NCBI GenBank assembly: GCA_037903355.1
Contig: JBAJFE010000029.1
Location: 1,116,001-1,180,000 of the forward strand
DNA: 64,000 nucleotides
Source: Trichuris trichiura
Lineage: Eukaryota; Nematoda; Enoplea; Trichinellida; Trichuridae
Direction: 5' to 3'
In this document: piece after piece, positions 11,119 to 22,820 of the stretch
Layout: every line of letters starts with the position of its first letter
How positions within the stretch are numbered: the first letter of the stretch is position 1
The notes under the pieces: generated by a model
What the model saw: only the letters and a program-made list of their open reading frames with translations
Databases searched by the model: none
Told to the model about the DNA's origin: nothing
Position numbers and translations under genes: made by a program

Positions 11119-12089
11119 CAGTAAAACCCCCGAAGTTGACCACCCCTACATGTTGACCGCCTCCGTAAGTTGACCTAATTTTGACCAGCTGATTGGTCCG
11201 CACTCTAATAAGTGCAAGGACAAGTCCTATACGTTCACCACCGTAAGTGGGAAGTTGACCGCTTTAGCCGTGACGTGATATATGGACGCAATGCTAGTTT
11301 GCTCTCTGTAAGTTGACCACTTCAGTTTGCTCCGTGTCAGTCGCTAGCAGCTGTTAACAGTCATTGCCTCAATGTGCTATTATTCAACGTAGCGAAGTGG
11401 ATCATTAGCGTGCATTGGAGATTTTTGATTACACAACCGATTCCGTCGCTTTGACAATGCTTTTCTCATGCTTGCCGCCGCAGTTTGGGCGTTTCCTCAA
11501 TTACATAACCTCGCGCCCAGGCGTCAGCAGCATTCCCCCATGGGAGCGAAATATGACGAATCGAGCCTAATTGTATTCGTTCGCGTTGAGATCAGCTCTA
11601 TTCATTCGCTTTGCTATAGCCGACCGTCAGGTGGCCTTAACGTGCCTTCGTGAGTAAAGATGGTCCACCTTACGCAGTAACAGATGCAGTAGTAGCTACC
11701 AAGCCGGTGACAGTTTGCACCATGGCCGAGCGGAAAGAATCGAAAACGTTGGCACAGAAAAAGCAGATGCAAAATGCCCAGACATGTTGATCGGGGGTAG
11801 CCAGCGCAGAGCTCGCCCTTACCGCTTGTCTTTCCAGCAAGAAGAAGCACCAGACTAGAATTGACACTTTTTTCGGCAAGCGTTAGAATCCCTAGAAAGC
11901 TTATGCATGATTTTACAGTGTTATGTTTCTGCATCTCACCGTTGAACAGACCTCGAATTGATGCTGCGCAATAGAATAAAACGCCTACAGATGCCAATCT
12001 ATTCAGCCGAACCACTTATGCCCACAGTTTCCATATGTTCACTAGTTTTCCCCAGTTTGTTCGGTGGTCGTCTCACGGAGGTTTTTCTG
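11119..12089. mobile_element. pogo-like MITE, unit 1
   Basis: Ends CAGTAAAACCCCC (11119) and GGAGGTTTTTCTG (to 12089) are imperfect inverted repeats flanked by TA (11117-11118, 12090-12091). Internal sequence is collinear with the element at 1959. Around 11820-11885 (+) it keeps the last codons of a transposase, SKKKHQTRIDTFFGKR followed by TAG. Q-T-R-I-D-T-F-F is a canonical PCNA-interacting (PIP) box. A PIP motif is documented at the C-terminus of the Drosophila pogo transposase, which supports the assignment. The catalytic domain is deleted. Confidence 0.75.
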
Positions 12090-12274
12090 TATAACGTTTT
12101 GGTACGCGATCATAGGTTTACATGCTTTGACCGCTTCTACAGAGTTAGTCCCGTTGAAAAGTATAAAAACTTTTAATCATTGGGCCGTAACACTCAGACC
12201 GACAGGGACCTGTCCACAACGGTACTAAACATTAATGTGAAACGTTCACTTACCTCACCGCCATCAGCTCACCG

Positions 12275-13960
12275 CTACCAAGTGGTCGTGGCGCACTTTT
12301 TGATACCAACTGCCTGCGGCTGCTTCTATTCTTCTCTGTTCTTTGTTGCGTCGTTTTGACGAGGCCATGACGGTAAGCGAATGCAGTCTTCAGCTGCAGT
12401 GCTGCGCTGTTACAAGGTGCAACATTTTGCTTATGCCAAATAGAAACAAAGGAAGAAAAACGCAGCAGTTCTTGCTTGGGCCTTGTGCTCCTGTGCGTAG
12501 GGATTGATTGCCTGGTATAAAAGGAGCAAGCCACTAAGGTACGGTCAGCAGCTGGCCGGAGGCTGTCGTTAGGGCTGCGATAGTTGGACTGAAAACAAGT
12601 TTGCGGTGGCGGAGAACGTCTCCACGCATTAAACTGACGGATGAACCAGAGTCGAGGAGAGCCTCAACGATGTGGCCGGCAACAACGGCTTTGCAGGTGG
12701 AGACGTAATTATGCAGTTGGGTTCGCGTCGCCCCTAGCCACTCACAGGCAGGAGTGCCGCTGCCCTTGGGACCGGTTAGTGTAGCGGCCCGCGACGTCGG
12801 TCGACAAGGCGCGGGCCGCTTCCGTTTAACCGCACCTGTCCAGCGGTTCCGCAGTGACGCGCAATGTGTGTGTGCCGGTCGGCTGCAGAGCCAACAACGT
12901 TGTACTTGGCTGTAGTTTCGGCAACGCGATCTGACAGGCTGTCTGCACACTGCAGCAGACAGTGCGCATCGGAGAGAGTAACAATTGCATCGAGTCTTTG
13001 CGATAGTTCCTCGATCTGCGTCTTCAGCGTTGACATGATAGCGACTGTGTCAATATTAGCAGAAGCCGTTTCGGAATTCGTGTTGAAGCGTGCCTCAGTA
13101 GACATCAGCAGTTGTAGCCTGCTGACTGCAGCGGCCAAGGATGTGACGTCAGGAACGTTTGTCAGCTGCTGTGCATAATGCTTACGTAGGCCGCATATGA
13201 GACGGTGCAGCAAGAGCTTGTTCCTCGTTTCCGCATCGGTTGCGAGCCAGGAGCGATCCAAGAGGAGTTGAAGTCGGTGGGCATATAGGTACGGATGCTT
13301 TCGCCAGGCGTGAAAGTAGCTCGTTCAAACTCGGTTAACGCATAGCTTTGTGCACCGGGGGCTTCGGCTGTGCTTTCAGCGCATCCACTAGGTCCTGATA
13401 GTGGTTTCTTCTCACCTGTTCGGGCAATTGGAAAAACATGAGAAAGGCGTCGCCTTTCAAGAGGGTCGGCAGCTTCTTGGTTTTCATTGTATCTTCCCAG
13501 CCAATGGCTGAAGCGCGTAACTCGAAATGGCGGATCCATTCCGCGAAATCGCCATCAGCCAAGGGTTCTGGTAGGCTGAGTCCTAGGGCGACCGCGGTCG
13601 GCTTTGCGTCCTCGACACGTGTTACGCTCCGCTACCAGTGTAATAACAGGAAACAATGGGCAGTCAAGTCCTCCGTTAATCTACAGCCACTCCTGTACAT
13701 TCATAATTACAGTACAATGTGTGCTCGACAACGGTTACGGAGCAGTGCCTATTATCCGCCGTACCTGATACTACACCCGCTTCTATCTGGCATATGCAAA
13801 ATGTTGTACTTTGTAACAGCGCAGCAGGTCCAACTGAAGATCGCATTCAACTGCTGTCATGGCCATGTAAAAACGGCCGTAACAAAGAATGGAGAAGAAG
13901 GGAGCCAGTTGCGGCGAGTTGGTGCCAAAATGTTCGCCACGGTAAACAAACGGCTGTGAG
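12275..13960 (-). mobile_element. LTR-retrotransposon gag/protease fragment, unit 1 (dead)
   Basis: Minus-strand frames encode a retrotransposon Gag (FAEWIRHFELRASAIGW, LLKGDAFLMFFQLPE), a cysteine-rich segment CWLCSRPAHTHC, and an aspartic-protease active site ALLDSGSSVSLM. The order Gag-knuckle-protease is that of Ty3/gypsy-type elements. The gag is broken by a frame change shared with the second copy, and this copy has an additional 2-bp insertion (TA) near 13283. Reverse transcriptase and integrase are missing. The fragment is flanked by diverged inverted arms of about 170 bp (about 12275-12440 and 13785-13960), so a complete LTR pair is not visible. Confidence 0.7.
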
Positions 13961-14885
13961 TTGCCCGACGGTGGGCTTTCGCGGGGGCGACTCATCCTGG
14001 CGTCGCCTTGACGGCGACGACACGTCTGTGACCGCTAAAACAGGCAGGAAAAAATGAATTCTTTCCCAAAGGAAACAAATTGTACCATCTTTCATATTTG
14101 CTCACGTCTTTGTAAGCGCAACTATTCACAATATTAAAAAGTTAGTTTCCACAAAATACAGCTCGAAGGTATAACCGTGGTAACGAACCTGTACGGGCAC
14201 TTTGATACTTTCGCAAAGAGCTAGTGCAAATAAATTACTTTTCCGATTGGATCAAATCAACGTCAGAAACAAAGAGAGGAAACCCTGTAGAAAAGACAGG
14301 CTGTTATTTGCCTTACATCGATTCTCTTGATCATTGGAAAATTATTATGAACAATAAGCAGACTGCCGATTGCCAAGTCATACAGGAACTTAGTTGCAAT
14401 CCACTTTTGAAACATACTTATTTGCTTCCTTATTTGAACAAAATAGCGAGTAACCCTTGACAGCTGTTTCAATCTTTCATACAGAGTGCGCTATAGGCTG
14501 CCGTACAAACATTGAACAGCTATAAATTGTCGGCACGAAGATACGTTAGAAGGCAAGCAAGAGCAACGAATTAAGCATTATAGCAAGATTCCAGTGGATT
14601 CTTGGGCGCCCTTCACTATATCGCAAGTTTTGTACAGATTCAGCAACCGACCGGTAAAGGTAATGGCGTCAATCTGCATTAGCCTGCAGAAATGCTTTCT
14701 TTTTTCTACAGCGCATGTGCGCTGCTTTATATGGAGCTCTTTAAACAATCCGTACGCTCAGATCTGCAAAAAATGTGAGACCAAGTCTCCTATGTTGACA
14801 GTGGCTTTGGACATATTAGAAACATTTTTTCGCCATTAACTAAACAAGTTTCCACAATTAAATGGCAGCGGCGCAGCGACGTCGC

Positions 14886-15069
14886 AAACCGGTTTTCTGG
14901 CAACTTGTAGAACGTATAAGAATAGCGCAAAAACATACGGAATTGAACAGCCGAAATAGCAAAGAAAAGAAGAATAGCAAGAACCTAAACGTCAACTTAG
15001 AGTTTGAAAACGAGGCGATTTCTATACGTGCCTTTGATAATTAACAGTTGTTTTCAATTGATATTTCAG
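14886..15069 (+). promoter_or_regulatory. Serpin D promoter and 5'-UTR intron with GC donor
   Basis: AAACCGGTTTT at 14886-14896, TATAAG at 14915-14920, then a 93-nt leader intron 14977-15069. Its donor is GCAAGA instead of the GTAAGA of serpins B and F, predicting a GC-AG intron. Position and length are otherwise exactly conserved. Confidence 0.6.
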
Positions 15070-15103
15070 GTCGCAGCAAAGGAGCATTGGCGGAAAACTC
15101 AAA

Positions 15104-16342
15104 ATGTCTCTTGACGTTATCACTGCTGATTTTGCACTTCGCACCTACCATGAAGCAGCTGTAGCAAACCACAGTTTCTTCATATCACCTTTTTCAATAT
15201 TGGTTGCTTTGGGAATGACCTATGTTGGTTCGTCTGGAAATACTAGATTACAAATGAAATCCAAACTATTTGAAAGTTCACTTAGAGATGGACAGATCAA
15301 TTCGCTTATGAGCAGTGCAACGAAGTCGTTAAATTACAGCAACACAAAGGAGGGTTACGAGTTGTATATAGCAAATAGACTGTTTGGACAATCGGAGCAG
15401 CAAGTTTTACCAAGCTTTAGAAAGCGCATACAAAGACATTATTCAGCGGATATAGAATTGTTGGATTTCAAGGAAACTTCGAAAGCGTGCGAACATATCA
15501 ACGACTGGGTGGAAGAGAAAACTAAAGGAAAAATTAAAGATCTCATTCCTAAAGAGGCAATAGATCCGCTAACCAGTTTGGTACTCATAAATGCAATATA
15601 CTTCAAGGCTGATTGGAAAACTCCTTTTAAAACAGCACTTACTAAAAATACTACCTTCTACGTAAAGCAAGGTAAAGAAACAACAGTTGAAATGATGCAA
15701 ATGGAGAGAAAGTTCCCATATAGCGAGACAGGTGAATATCAAATTTTGGGAATTCCATATGCGACTGAAAAGTTGTTAATGTATTTTGTTCTACCGAAAA
15801 AAAGGTTTGGTCTTAAAAATATGATGAGGAAACTGAATGGAAAAAAGCTACTTGACTTATTTGACTCAACGATTGAAAGAAAAGTTGAGGTAAGTAAACG
15901 AATTTAATTATTACGATTGAATATTGACAAAAGCTTGTCTGTGACATCAGGTGCACATTCCAAAATTTAAGTTGGAATATGATCTCCAACTGAAGCAAGT
16001 CTTGCAGCGTCTCGGCCTAACCGATATGTTCAGCCCAGCGTTGGCCAATTTCAGCAAAATTACCGGAAACCGCGACCTCTACGTCTCCGACGCTTTTCAT
16101 AAAGCATTCATTGAAGTATTTGGATAGTCTTTTTTTTTCATCTGTGACAGTTAATTTTATAGATAAACGAGAAGGGAAGTGAAGCAGCAGCAGCAACTGC
16201 AGTTGTCACGGGTTTTGGAAGTTCGCCAGTGCAAATGAGCCCACCTAAGTTCATTGCTGACCATCCATTTTTGTTTGCAATAGTGAATCGCTCTAACAGA
16301 ATTACCCTTTTCATTGGTGATTACTATGCTGCTTCTGCTTAG
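15104..16342 (+). CDS. Serpin D (intact)
   Basis: Coding exons 15104-15889, 15951-16115 and 16163-16342 give 376 aa plus stop, with phase-0 introns at the family positions. Serpin motifs ISPFSI, NAIYFKADW, SDAFHKAFIE, hinge GSEAAAATA and FIADHPFLF are present. The loop after the hinge is VVTGFGSSPVQM. Aligned with serpin F, P1 is Gly, flanked by Phe at P2, so it is not a trypsin-type inhibitor. No signal peptide: an in-frame stop arises at the spliced leader junction. Nearly identical to serpin E (I count two amino-acid differences: Gly/Ala in KKRFGLK and Ile/Met in NRSNRITLF). AATAAA lies near 16406. Confidence 0.93.
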
Positions 16343-17462
16343 ATTGTTTTAGTATATTGCCAATTATGCACGTGTAACTGCGGTCTAACGGTTTTGAAAG
16401 TGAATGAATAAATGGTGATTGCTCCTTCAAGTTTAATTTACGAATATGCTGCTGCTGGTTTCGAATGCATCTCTTGGTCAATGGTTCAAAATATTGTTAC
16501 TGCAAACGTCCTTTCGACTACAAACGACTGTCGTTAGTTTTTGAATGAAGGAATAAAGAAGTGAACGTCGAAAAGAAGGTACAAAACCTGATAGCGGTAA
16601 GACAAGACCACAGGATTAAGTCGACCAGGTCCACCACTTCAGTAAACAAACACTATTGGGGCATTGTTTGTGCGGATTTTCACCGATCTGACCACGTTTT
16701 CAGGGCTTCTCCTGTCTTCCGTGCATTTCACAATTATCAAAAACGTGGACGACTTACTGTGATTGTTCTAAAAACCTTTTCTGGCCGTTGGACAACTACA
16801 AAAATGTTCTTGCTAGACCTAATTTTCGTGACCCATCGAATCGCTACGTTGGAAAATTTAAGGTTGAAATATCGCAAACGGCCATGGAAGCAAGGCCATA
16901 ACTACAAAAAAAAGTTGGACTTGCTGCGCCGGACACCAGTCTGACAGACAAGAGCAGAGGGTTAACCAAAGTCGGTCAGCAGCAGAGATAGGATTTACAA
17001 TGATGGATAGAGTCCATTGATAGCCACTTTGTGACCCGTCTAGTGTCGTTAATCTGTGGCCGTGGGAGCAAAGACGTCTGGGAGCTGTCTAGACGCTCCC
17101 TATTGGAAATCCTCTCGCTGACCTCAACCTGCCTCACCTTCCGCGTTTTTTCCGTATCGCAACCACGCTCTGCTTAAGAGTGATTCACTGGTCTGTTCCA
17201 TTATTACTATATAATCAATAAAGCTACTTTCATCATGCTTGACTTCGAAGGCGCAACCTTCCAACAAAAAAGAATAATGCACGTTCGTTCTTTGAGCCAA
17301 ATTGATCCCTTTTACACTACATTATAGTAGAAGCGTTGGAACTGACGATTGGATATTCCAGAAAGAGGCGCACGCTACAGCTTCCTTACGAACATACCGT
17401 GAAACAAGGCGGCACATGTTAAACATTGGGACAATGACTTTATCGTAAGGGCACTGAAAATA

Positions 17463-18432
17463 CAGTAAAACCCCCGAAGTTGACCACCCCTACATGTTGA
17501 CCGCCTCCGTAAGTTGACCTAATTTTGACCAGCTGATTGGTCCGCACTCTAATAAGTGCAAGGACAAGTCCTATACGTTCACCACCGTAAGTGGGAAGTT
17601 GACCGCTTTAGCCGTGACGTGGTATATGGACGCAATGCTAGTTTGCTCTCTGTAAGTTGACCACTTCAGTTTGCTCCGTGTCAGTCGCTAGCAGCTGTTA
17701 ACCGTCATTGCCTCAATGTGCTATTATTCAACGTAGCGAAGTGTATCATTACCGTGCATTGGAGATTTTTGATTACACAACCGATTCCGTCGCTTTGACA
17801 ATGCTTTTCTCATGCTTGCCGCCGCAGTTTGCGCGTTTCCTCAATTACATAACCTCGCGCCCAGGCGTCAGCAGCATTCCCCCATGGAGCGAAATATGAC
17901 GAATCGAGCCTAATTGTATTCGTTCGCGTTGAGATCAGCTCTATTCATTCGCTTTGCTATAGCCGACCGTCAGGTGGCCTTAACGTGCCTTCGTGAGTAA
18001 AGATGGTCCACCTTACGCAGTAACGGATGCAGTAGTAGCTACCAAGCCGGTGACAGTTTGCACCATGGCCGAGCGGAAAGAATCGAAAACGTTGGCACAG
18101 AAAAAGCAGATGCAAAATGCCCAGACATGTTGATCGGGGGTAGCCAGCGCAGAGCTCGCCCTTACCGCTTGTCTTTCCAGCAAGAAGAAGCACCAGACTA
18201 GAATTGACACTTTTTTCGGCAAGCGCTAGAATCCCTAGAAAGCTTATGCATGATTTTACAGTGTTATGTTTCTGCATCTCACCGTTGAACAGACCTCGAA
18301 TTGATGCTGCGCAATAGAATAAAACGCCTACAGGTGCCAATCTATTCAGCCGAACCACTTATGCCCACAGTTGCCGTATGTTCACTAGTTTTCCCCAGTT
18401 TGTTGGGCGGTCGTTTTACGGAGGTTTTTCTG
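17463..18432. mobile_element. pogo-like MITE, unit 2
   Basis: Second copy, created by the 6.34-kb duplication, of the element at 11119: CAGTAAAACCCCC at 17463, GGAGGTTTTTCTG ending at 18432, flanked by TA. It retains the transposase tail with the PIP-box QTRIDTFF (about 18170-18230, plus strand). Confidence 0.75.
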
Positions 18433-18617
18433 TATAACGTTTTGGTACGCGATCATAGGTTTACATGCTTTGACCGCTTCTACAGAGTTATTCCCGTTGA
18501 AAAGTATAAAAACTTTTAATCATTAGGCCGTAACACTCAGACCGACAGGGACCTGTCCACAACGGTACTAAACATTAATGTGAAACGTTCACTTACCTCA
18601 CCGCCATCAGCTCACCG

Positions 18618-20300
18618 CTACCAAGTGGTCGTGGCGCACTTTTTGATACCAACTGCCTGCGGCTGCTTCTATTCTTCTCTGTTCTTTGTTGCGTCGTTTT
18701 GACGAGGCCATGACGGTAAGCGAATGCAGTCTTCAGCTGCAGTGCTGCGCTGTTACAACGTGCAACATTTTGCTTACGCCAAATAGAAACAAAGGAAGAA
18801 AAACGCAGCAGTTCTTGCTTGGGCCTTGTGCTCCTGTGCGTAGGGATTGATTGCCTGGTATAAAAGGAGCAAGCCACTAAGGTACGGTCAGCAGCTGGCC
18901 GGAGGCTGTCGTTAGGGCTGCGATAGTTGGACTGAAAACAAGTTTGCGGTGGCGGAGAACGTCTCCACGCATTAAACTGACGGATGAACCAGAGTCGAGG
19001 AGAGCCTCAACGATGTGGCCGGCAACAACGGCTTTGCAGGTGGAGACGTAATTATGCAGTTGGGTTCGCGTCGCCCCTAGCCACTCACAGGCAGGAGTGC
19101 CGCTGCCCTTGGGACCGGTTAGTGTAGCGGCCCGCGACGTCGGTCGACAAGGCGCGGGCCGCTTCCGTTTAACCGCACCTGTCCAGCGGTTCCGCAGTGA
19201 CGCGCAATGTGTGTGTGCCGGTCGGCTGCAGAGCCAACAACGTTGTACTTGGCTGTAGTTTCGGCAACGCGATCTGACAGGCTGTCTGCACACTGCAGCA
19301 GACAGTGCGCATCGGAGAGAGTAACAATTGCATCGAGTCTTTGCGATAGTTCCTCGATCTGCGTCTTCAGCGTTGACATGATAGCGACTGTGTCAATATT
19401 AGCAGAAGCCGTTTCGGAATTCGTGTTGAAGCGTGCCTCAGTAGACATCAGCAGTTGTAGCCTGCTGACTGCAGCGGCCAAGGATGTGACGTCAGGAACG
19501 TTTGTCAGCTGCTGTGCATAATGCTTACGTAGGCCGCATATGAGACGGTGCAGCAAGAGCTTGTTCCTCGTTTCCGCATCGGTTGCGAGGCAGGAGCGAT
19601 CCAAGAGGAGTTGAAGTCGGTGGGCATAGGTACGGATGCTTTCGCCAGGCGTGAAAGTAGCTCGTTCAAACTCGGTTAACGCATAGCTTTGTGCACCGGG
19701 GGCTTCGGCTGTGCTTTCAGCGCATCCACTAGGTCCTGATAGTGGTTTCTTCTCACCTGTTCGGGCAATTGGAAAAACATGAGAAAGGCGTCGCCTTTCA
19801 AGAGGGTCGGCAGCTTCTTGGTTTTCATTGTATCTTCCCAGCCAATGGCTGAAGCGCGTAACTCGAAATGGCGGATCCATTCCGCGAAATCGCCATCAGC
19901 CAAGGGTTCTGGTAGGCTGAGTCCTAGGGCGACCGCGGTCGGCTTTGCGTCCTCGACACGTGTTACGCTCCGCTACCAGTGTAATAACAGGAAACAATGG
20001 GCAGTCAAGTCCTCCGTTAATCTACAGCCACTCCTGTACATTCATAATTACAGTACAATGTGTGCTCGACAACGGTTACGGAGCAGTGCCTATTATCCGC
20101 CGTACCTGATACTACACCCGCTTCTATCTGGCATATGCAAAATGTTGTACTTTGTAACAGCGCAGCAGGTCCAACTGAAGATCGCATTCAACTACTGTCA
20201 TGGCCATGTAAAAACGGCCGTAACAAAGAATGGAGAAGAAGGGAGCCAGTTGCGGCGAGTTGGTGCCAAAATGTTCGCCACGGTAAACAAACGGCTGTGA
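18618..20300 (-). mobile_element. LTR-retrotransposon gag/protease fragment, unit 2
   Basis: Second copy of the 12275-13960 fragment, without the extra 2-bp insertion, so the gag frame runs as one 253-codon frame (19119-19880). The first 75 codons (19676-19903, MADGDFAEWIRHFEL) lie in a different frame, and the protease (18877-19293, with D100 of LLDSGSS at about 18996) in another, so it is dead. Long plus-strand open frames here are antisense shadows. Confidence 0.7.
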
Positions 20301-21226
20301 GTTGCCCGACGGTGGGCTTTCGCGGGGGCGACTCATCCTGGCGTCGCCTTGACGGCGACGACACGTCTGTGACCGCTAAAACAGGCAGGAAAAAATGAAT
20401 TCTTTCCCAAAGGAAACAAATTGTACCATCTTTCATATTTGCTCACGTCTTTGTAAGCGCAACTATTCACAATATTAAAAAGTTAGTTTCCACAAAATAT
20501 AGCTCGAAGGTACAACCGTGGTAACGAACCTGTACCGGCACTTTGAAACTTTCGCAAAGAGCTAGTACAAATAAATTACTTTTCTGATTGGATCAAATCA
20601 ACGTCAGAAACAAAGAGAGGAAACCCTGTAGAAAAGACAGGCTGTTATTTGCCTTACATAGATTCTCTTGATCATTGGAAAATTATTATGAACAATAAGC
20701 AGACTGCCGATTGCCAAGTCATACAGGAACCTAGTTGCAATCCACTTTTGAAACATACTTATTTGCTTCCTTATTTGAACAAAATAGCGAGTAACCCTTG
20801 ACAGCTGTTTCAATCTTTCATACAGAGTGCGCTATAGGCTGCCGTACAAACATTGAACAGCTATAAATTGTCGGCACGAAGATACGTTAGAAGGCAAGCA
20901 AGAGCAACGAATTAAGCATTATAGCAAGATTCCAGTGGATTCTTGGGCGCCCTTCACTATATCGCAAGTTTTGTACAGATTCAGCAACCGACCGGTAAAG
21001 GTAATGGCGTCAATCTGCATTAGCCTGCAGAAATGCTTTCTTTTTTCTACAGCGCATGTGCGCTGCTTTATATGGAGCTCTTTAAACAATCCGTACGCTC
21101 AGATCTGCAAAAAATGTGAGACCAAGTCTCCTATGTTGACAGTGGCTTTGGACATATTAGAAACATTTTTTCGCCATTAACTAAACAAGTTTCCACAATT
21201 AAATGGCAGCGGCGCAGCGACGTCGC

Positions 21227-21410
21227 AAACCGGTTTTCTGGCAACTTGTAGAACGTATAAGAATAGCGCAAAAACATACGGAATTGAACAGCCGAAATAC
21301 CAAAGAAAAGAAGAATAGCAAGAACTTAAACGTCAACTTAGAGTTTGAAAATGAGGCGATTTCTATACGTGCCTTTGATAATTAACAGTTGTTTTCAATT
21401 GATATTTCAG
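21227..21410 (+). promoter_or_regulatory. Serpin E promoter and 5'-UTR intron with GC donor
   Basis: Copy of the serpin D promoter: AAACCGGTTTT at 21227-21237, TATAAG at 21256-21261, leader intron 21318-21410 with a GCAAGA donor and TTTCAG acceptor. Confidence 0.6.
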
Positions 21411-21444
21411 GTCGCAGCAAAGGAGCATTGGCGGAAAACTCAAA

Positions 21445-22682
21445 ATGTCTCTTGACGTTATCACTGCTGATTTTGCACTTCGCACCTACCATGAAGCAGC
21501 TGTAGCAAACCACAGTTTCTTCATATCACCTTTTTCAATATTGGTTGCTTTGGGAATGACCTATGTTGGTTCGTCTGGAAATACTAGATTACAAATGAAA
21601 TCCAAACTATTTGAAAGTTCACTTAGAGATGGACAGATCAATTCGCTTATGAGCAGTGCAACGAAGTCTTTAAATTACAGCAACACAAAGGAGGGTTACG
21701 AGTTGTATATAGCAAATAGACTGTTTGGACAATCGGAGCAGCAAGTTTTACCAAGCTTTAGAAAGCGCATACAAAGACATTATTCAGCAGATATAGAATT
21801 GTTGGATTTCAAGGAAACTTCGAAAGCGTGCGAACATATCAACGACTGGGTGGAAGAGAAAACTAAAGGAAAAATTAAAGATCTCATTCCTAAAGAGGCA
21901 ATAGATCCGCTAACCAGTTTGGTACTCATAAATGCAATATACTTCAAGGCTGATTGGAAAACTCCTTTTAAAACAGCACTTACTAAAAATACTACCTTCT
22001 ACGTAAAGCAAGGTAAAGAAACAACAGTTGAAATGATGCAAATGGAGAGAAAGTTCCCGTATAGCGAGACAGGTGAATATCAAATTTTGGGAATTCCATA
22101 TGCGACTGAAAAGTTGTTAATGTATTTTGTTCTACCGAAAAAAAGGTTTGCTCTTAAAAATATGATGAGGAAACTGAATGGAAAAAAGCTACTTGACTTA
22201 TTTGACTCAACGATTGAAAGAAAAGTTGAGGTAAGTAAACGAATTTAATTATTACGATTGAATATTGACAAAAGCTTGTCTGTGACATCAGGTGCACATT
22301 CCAAAATTTAAGTTGGAATATGATCTCCAACTGAAGCAAGTCTTGCAGCGTCTCGGCCTAACCGATATGTTCAGCCCAGCGTTGGCCAATTTCAGCAAAA
22401 TTACCGGAAACCGCGACCTCTACGTCTCCGACGCTTTTCATAAAGCATTCATTGAAGTATTTGGATAGTCTTTTTTTTCATCTGTGACAGTTAATTTTAT
22501 AGATAAACGAGAAGGGAAGTGAAGCAGCAGCAGCAACTGCAGTTGTCACGGGTTTTGGAAGTTCGCCAGTGCAAATGAGCCCACCTAAGTTCATTGCTGA
22601 CCATCCATTTTTGTTTGCAATAGTGAATCGCTCTAACAGAATGACCCTTTTCATTGGTGATTACTATGCTGCTTCTGCTTAG
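21445..22682 (+). CDS. Serpin E (intact, near-identical to D)
   Basis: Coding exons 21445-22230, 22292-22456 and 22503-22682, with the same structure and length as serpin D. All serpin landmarks are intact and the loop is again VVTGFGSSPVQM. The protein differs from D by about two conservative changes. It lies at the right end of the duplication, and the flank stays similar to the C and D flanks to about 22820 before diverging. Because D and E include identical promoters, they probably act as a dosage pair. AATAAA lies near 22745. Confidence 0.93.
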
Positions 22683-22820
22683 ATTGTTTTAGTATATTGC
22701 CAATTATGCACGTGTAACTGCGGTCTAACGGTTTTGAAAGTGAATGAATAAATGGTAATTGCTCCTTCACGTTTAATTTACGAATATGCTGCTGCTGGTT
22801 TCGAATGCATCTCTTGGTCA

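Larger units (their letters stand above)
9277..22820. repeat. 6.34-kb tandem duplication (two units plus shared end)
   Basis: Unit 1 (about 9277-15618) and unit 2 (about 15619-21959) are nearly identical, with matching features offset by 6341-6344 bp. Similarity extends past serpin E to about 22820. Each unit runs from the middle of one serpin exon 1 to the same place in the next, and carries a serpin 3' half, spacer, pogo-like MITE, gag/protease fragment, serpin promoter and serpin 5' half. This is the expected product of unequal crossing-over between homologous serpin exons. The few differences (indels near 11540, 13283) postdate the duplication. Confidence 0.85.

Noticed and set aside
13438..13959. 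173-codon plus-strand frame (and copy at 19779-20300)
   Set aside because: Antisense to the retrotransposon gag fragment; composition reflects the opposite strand.
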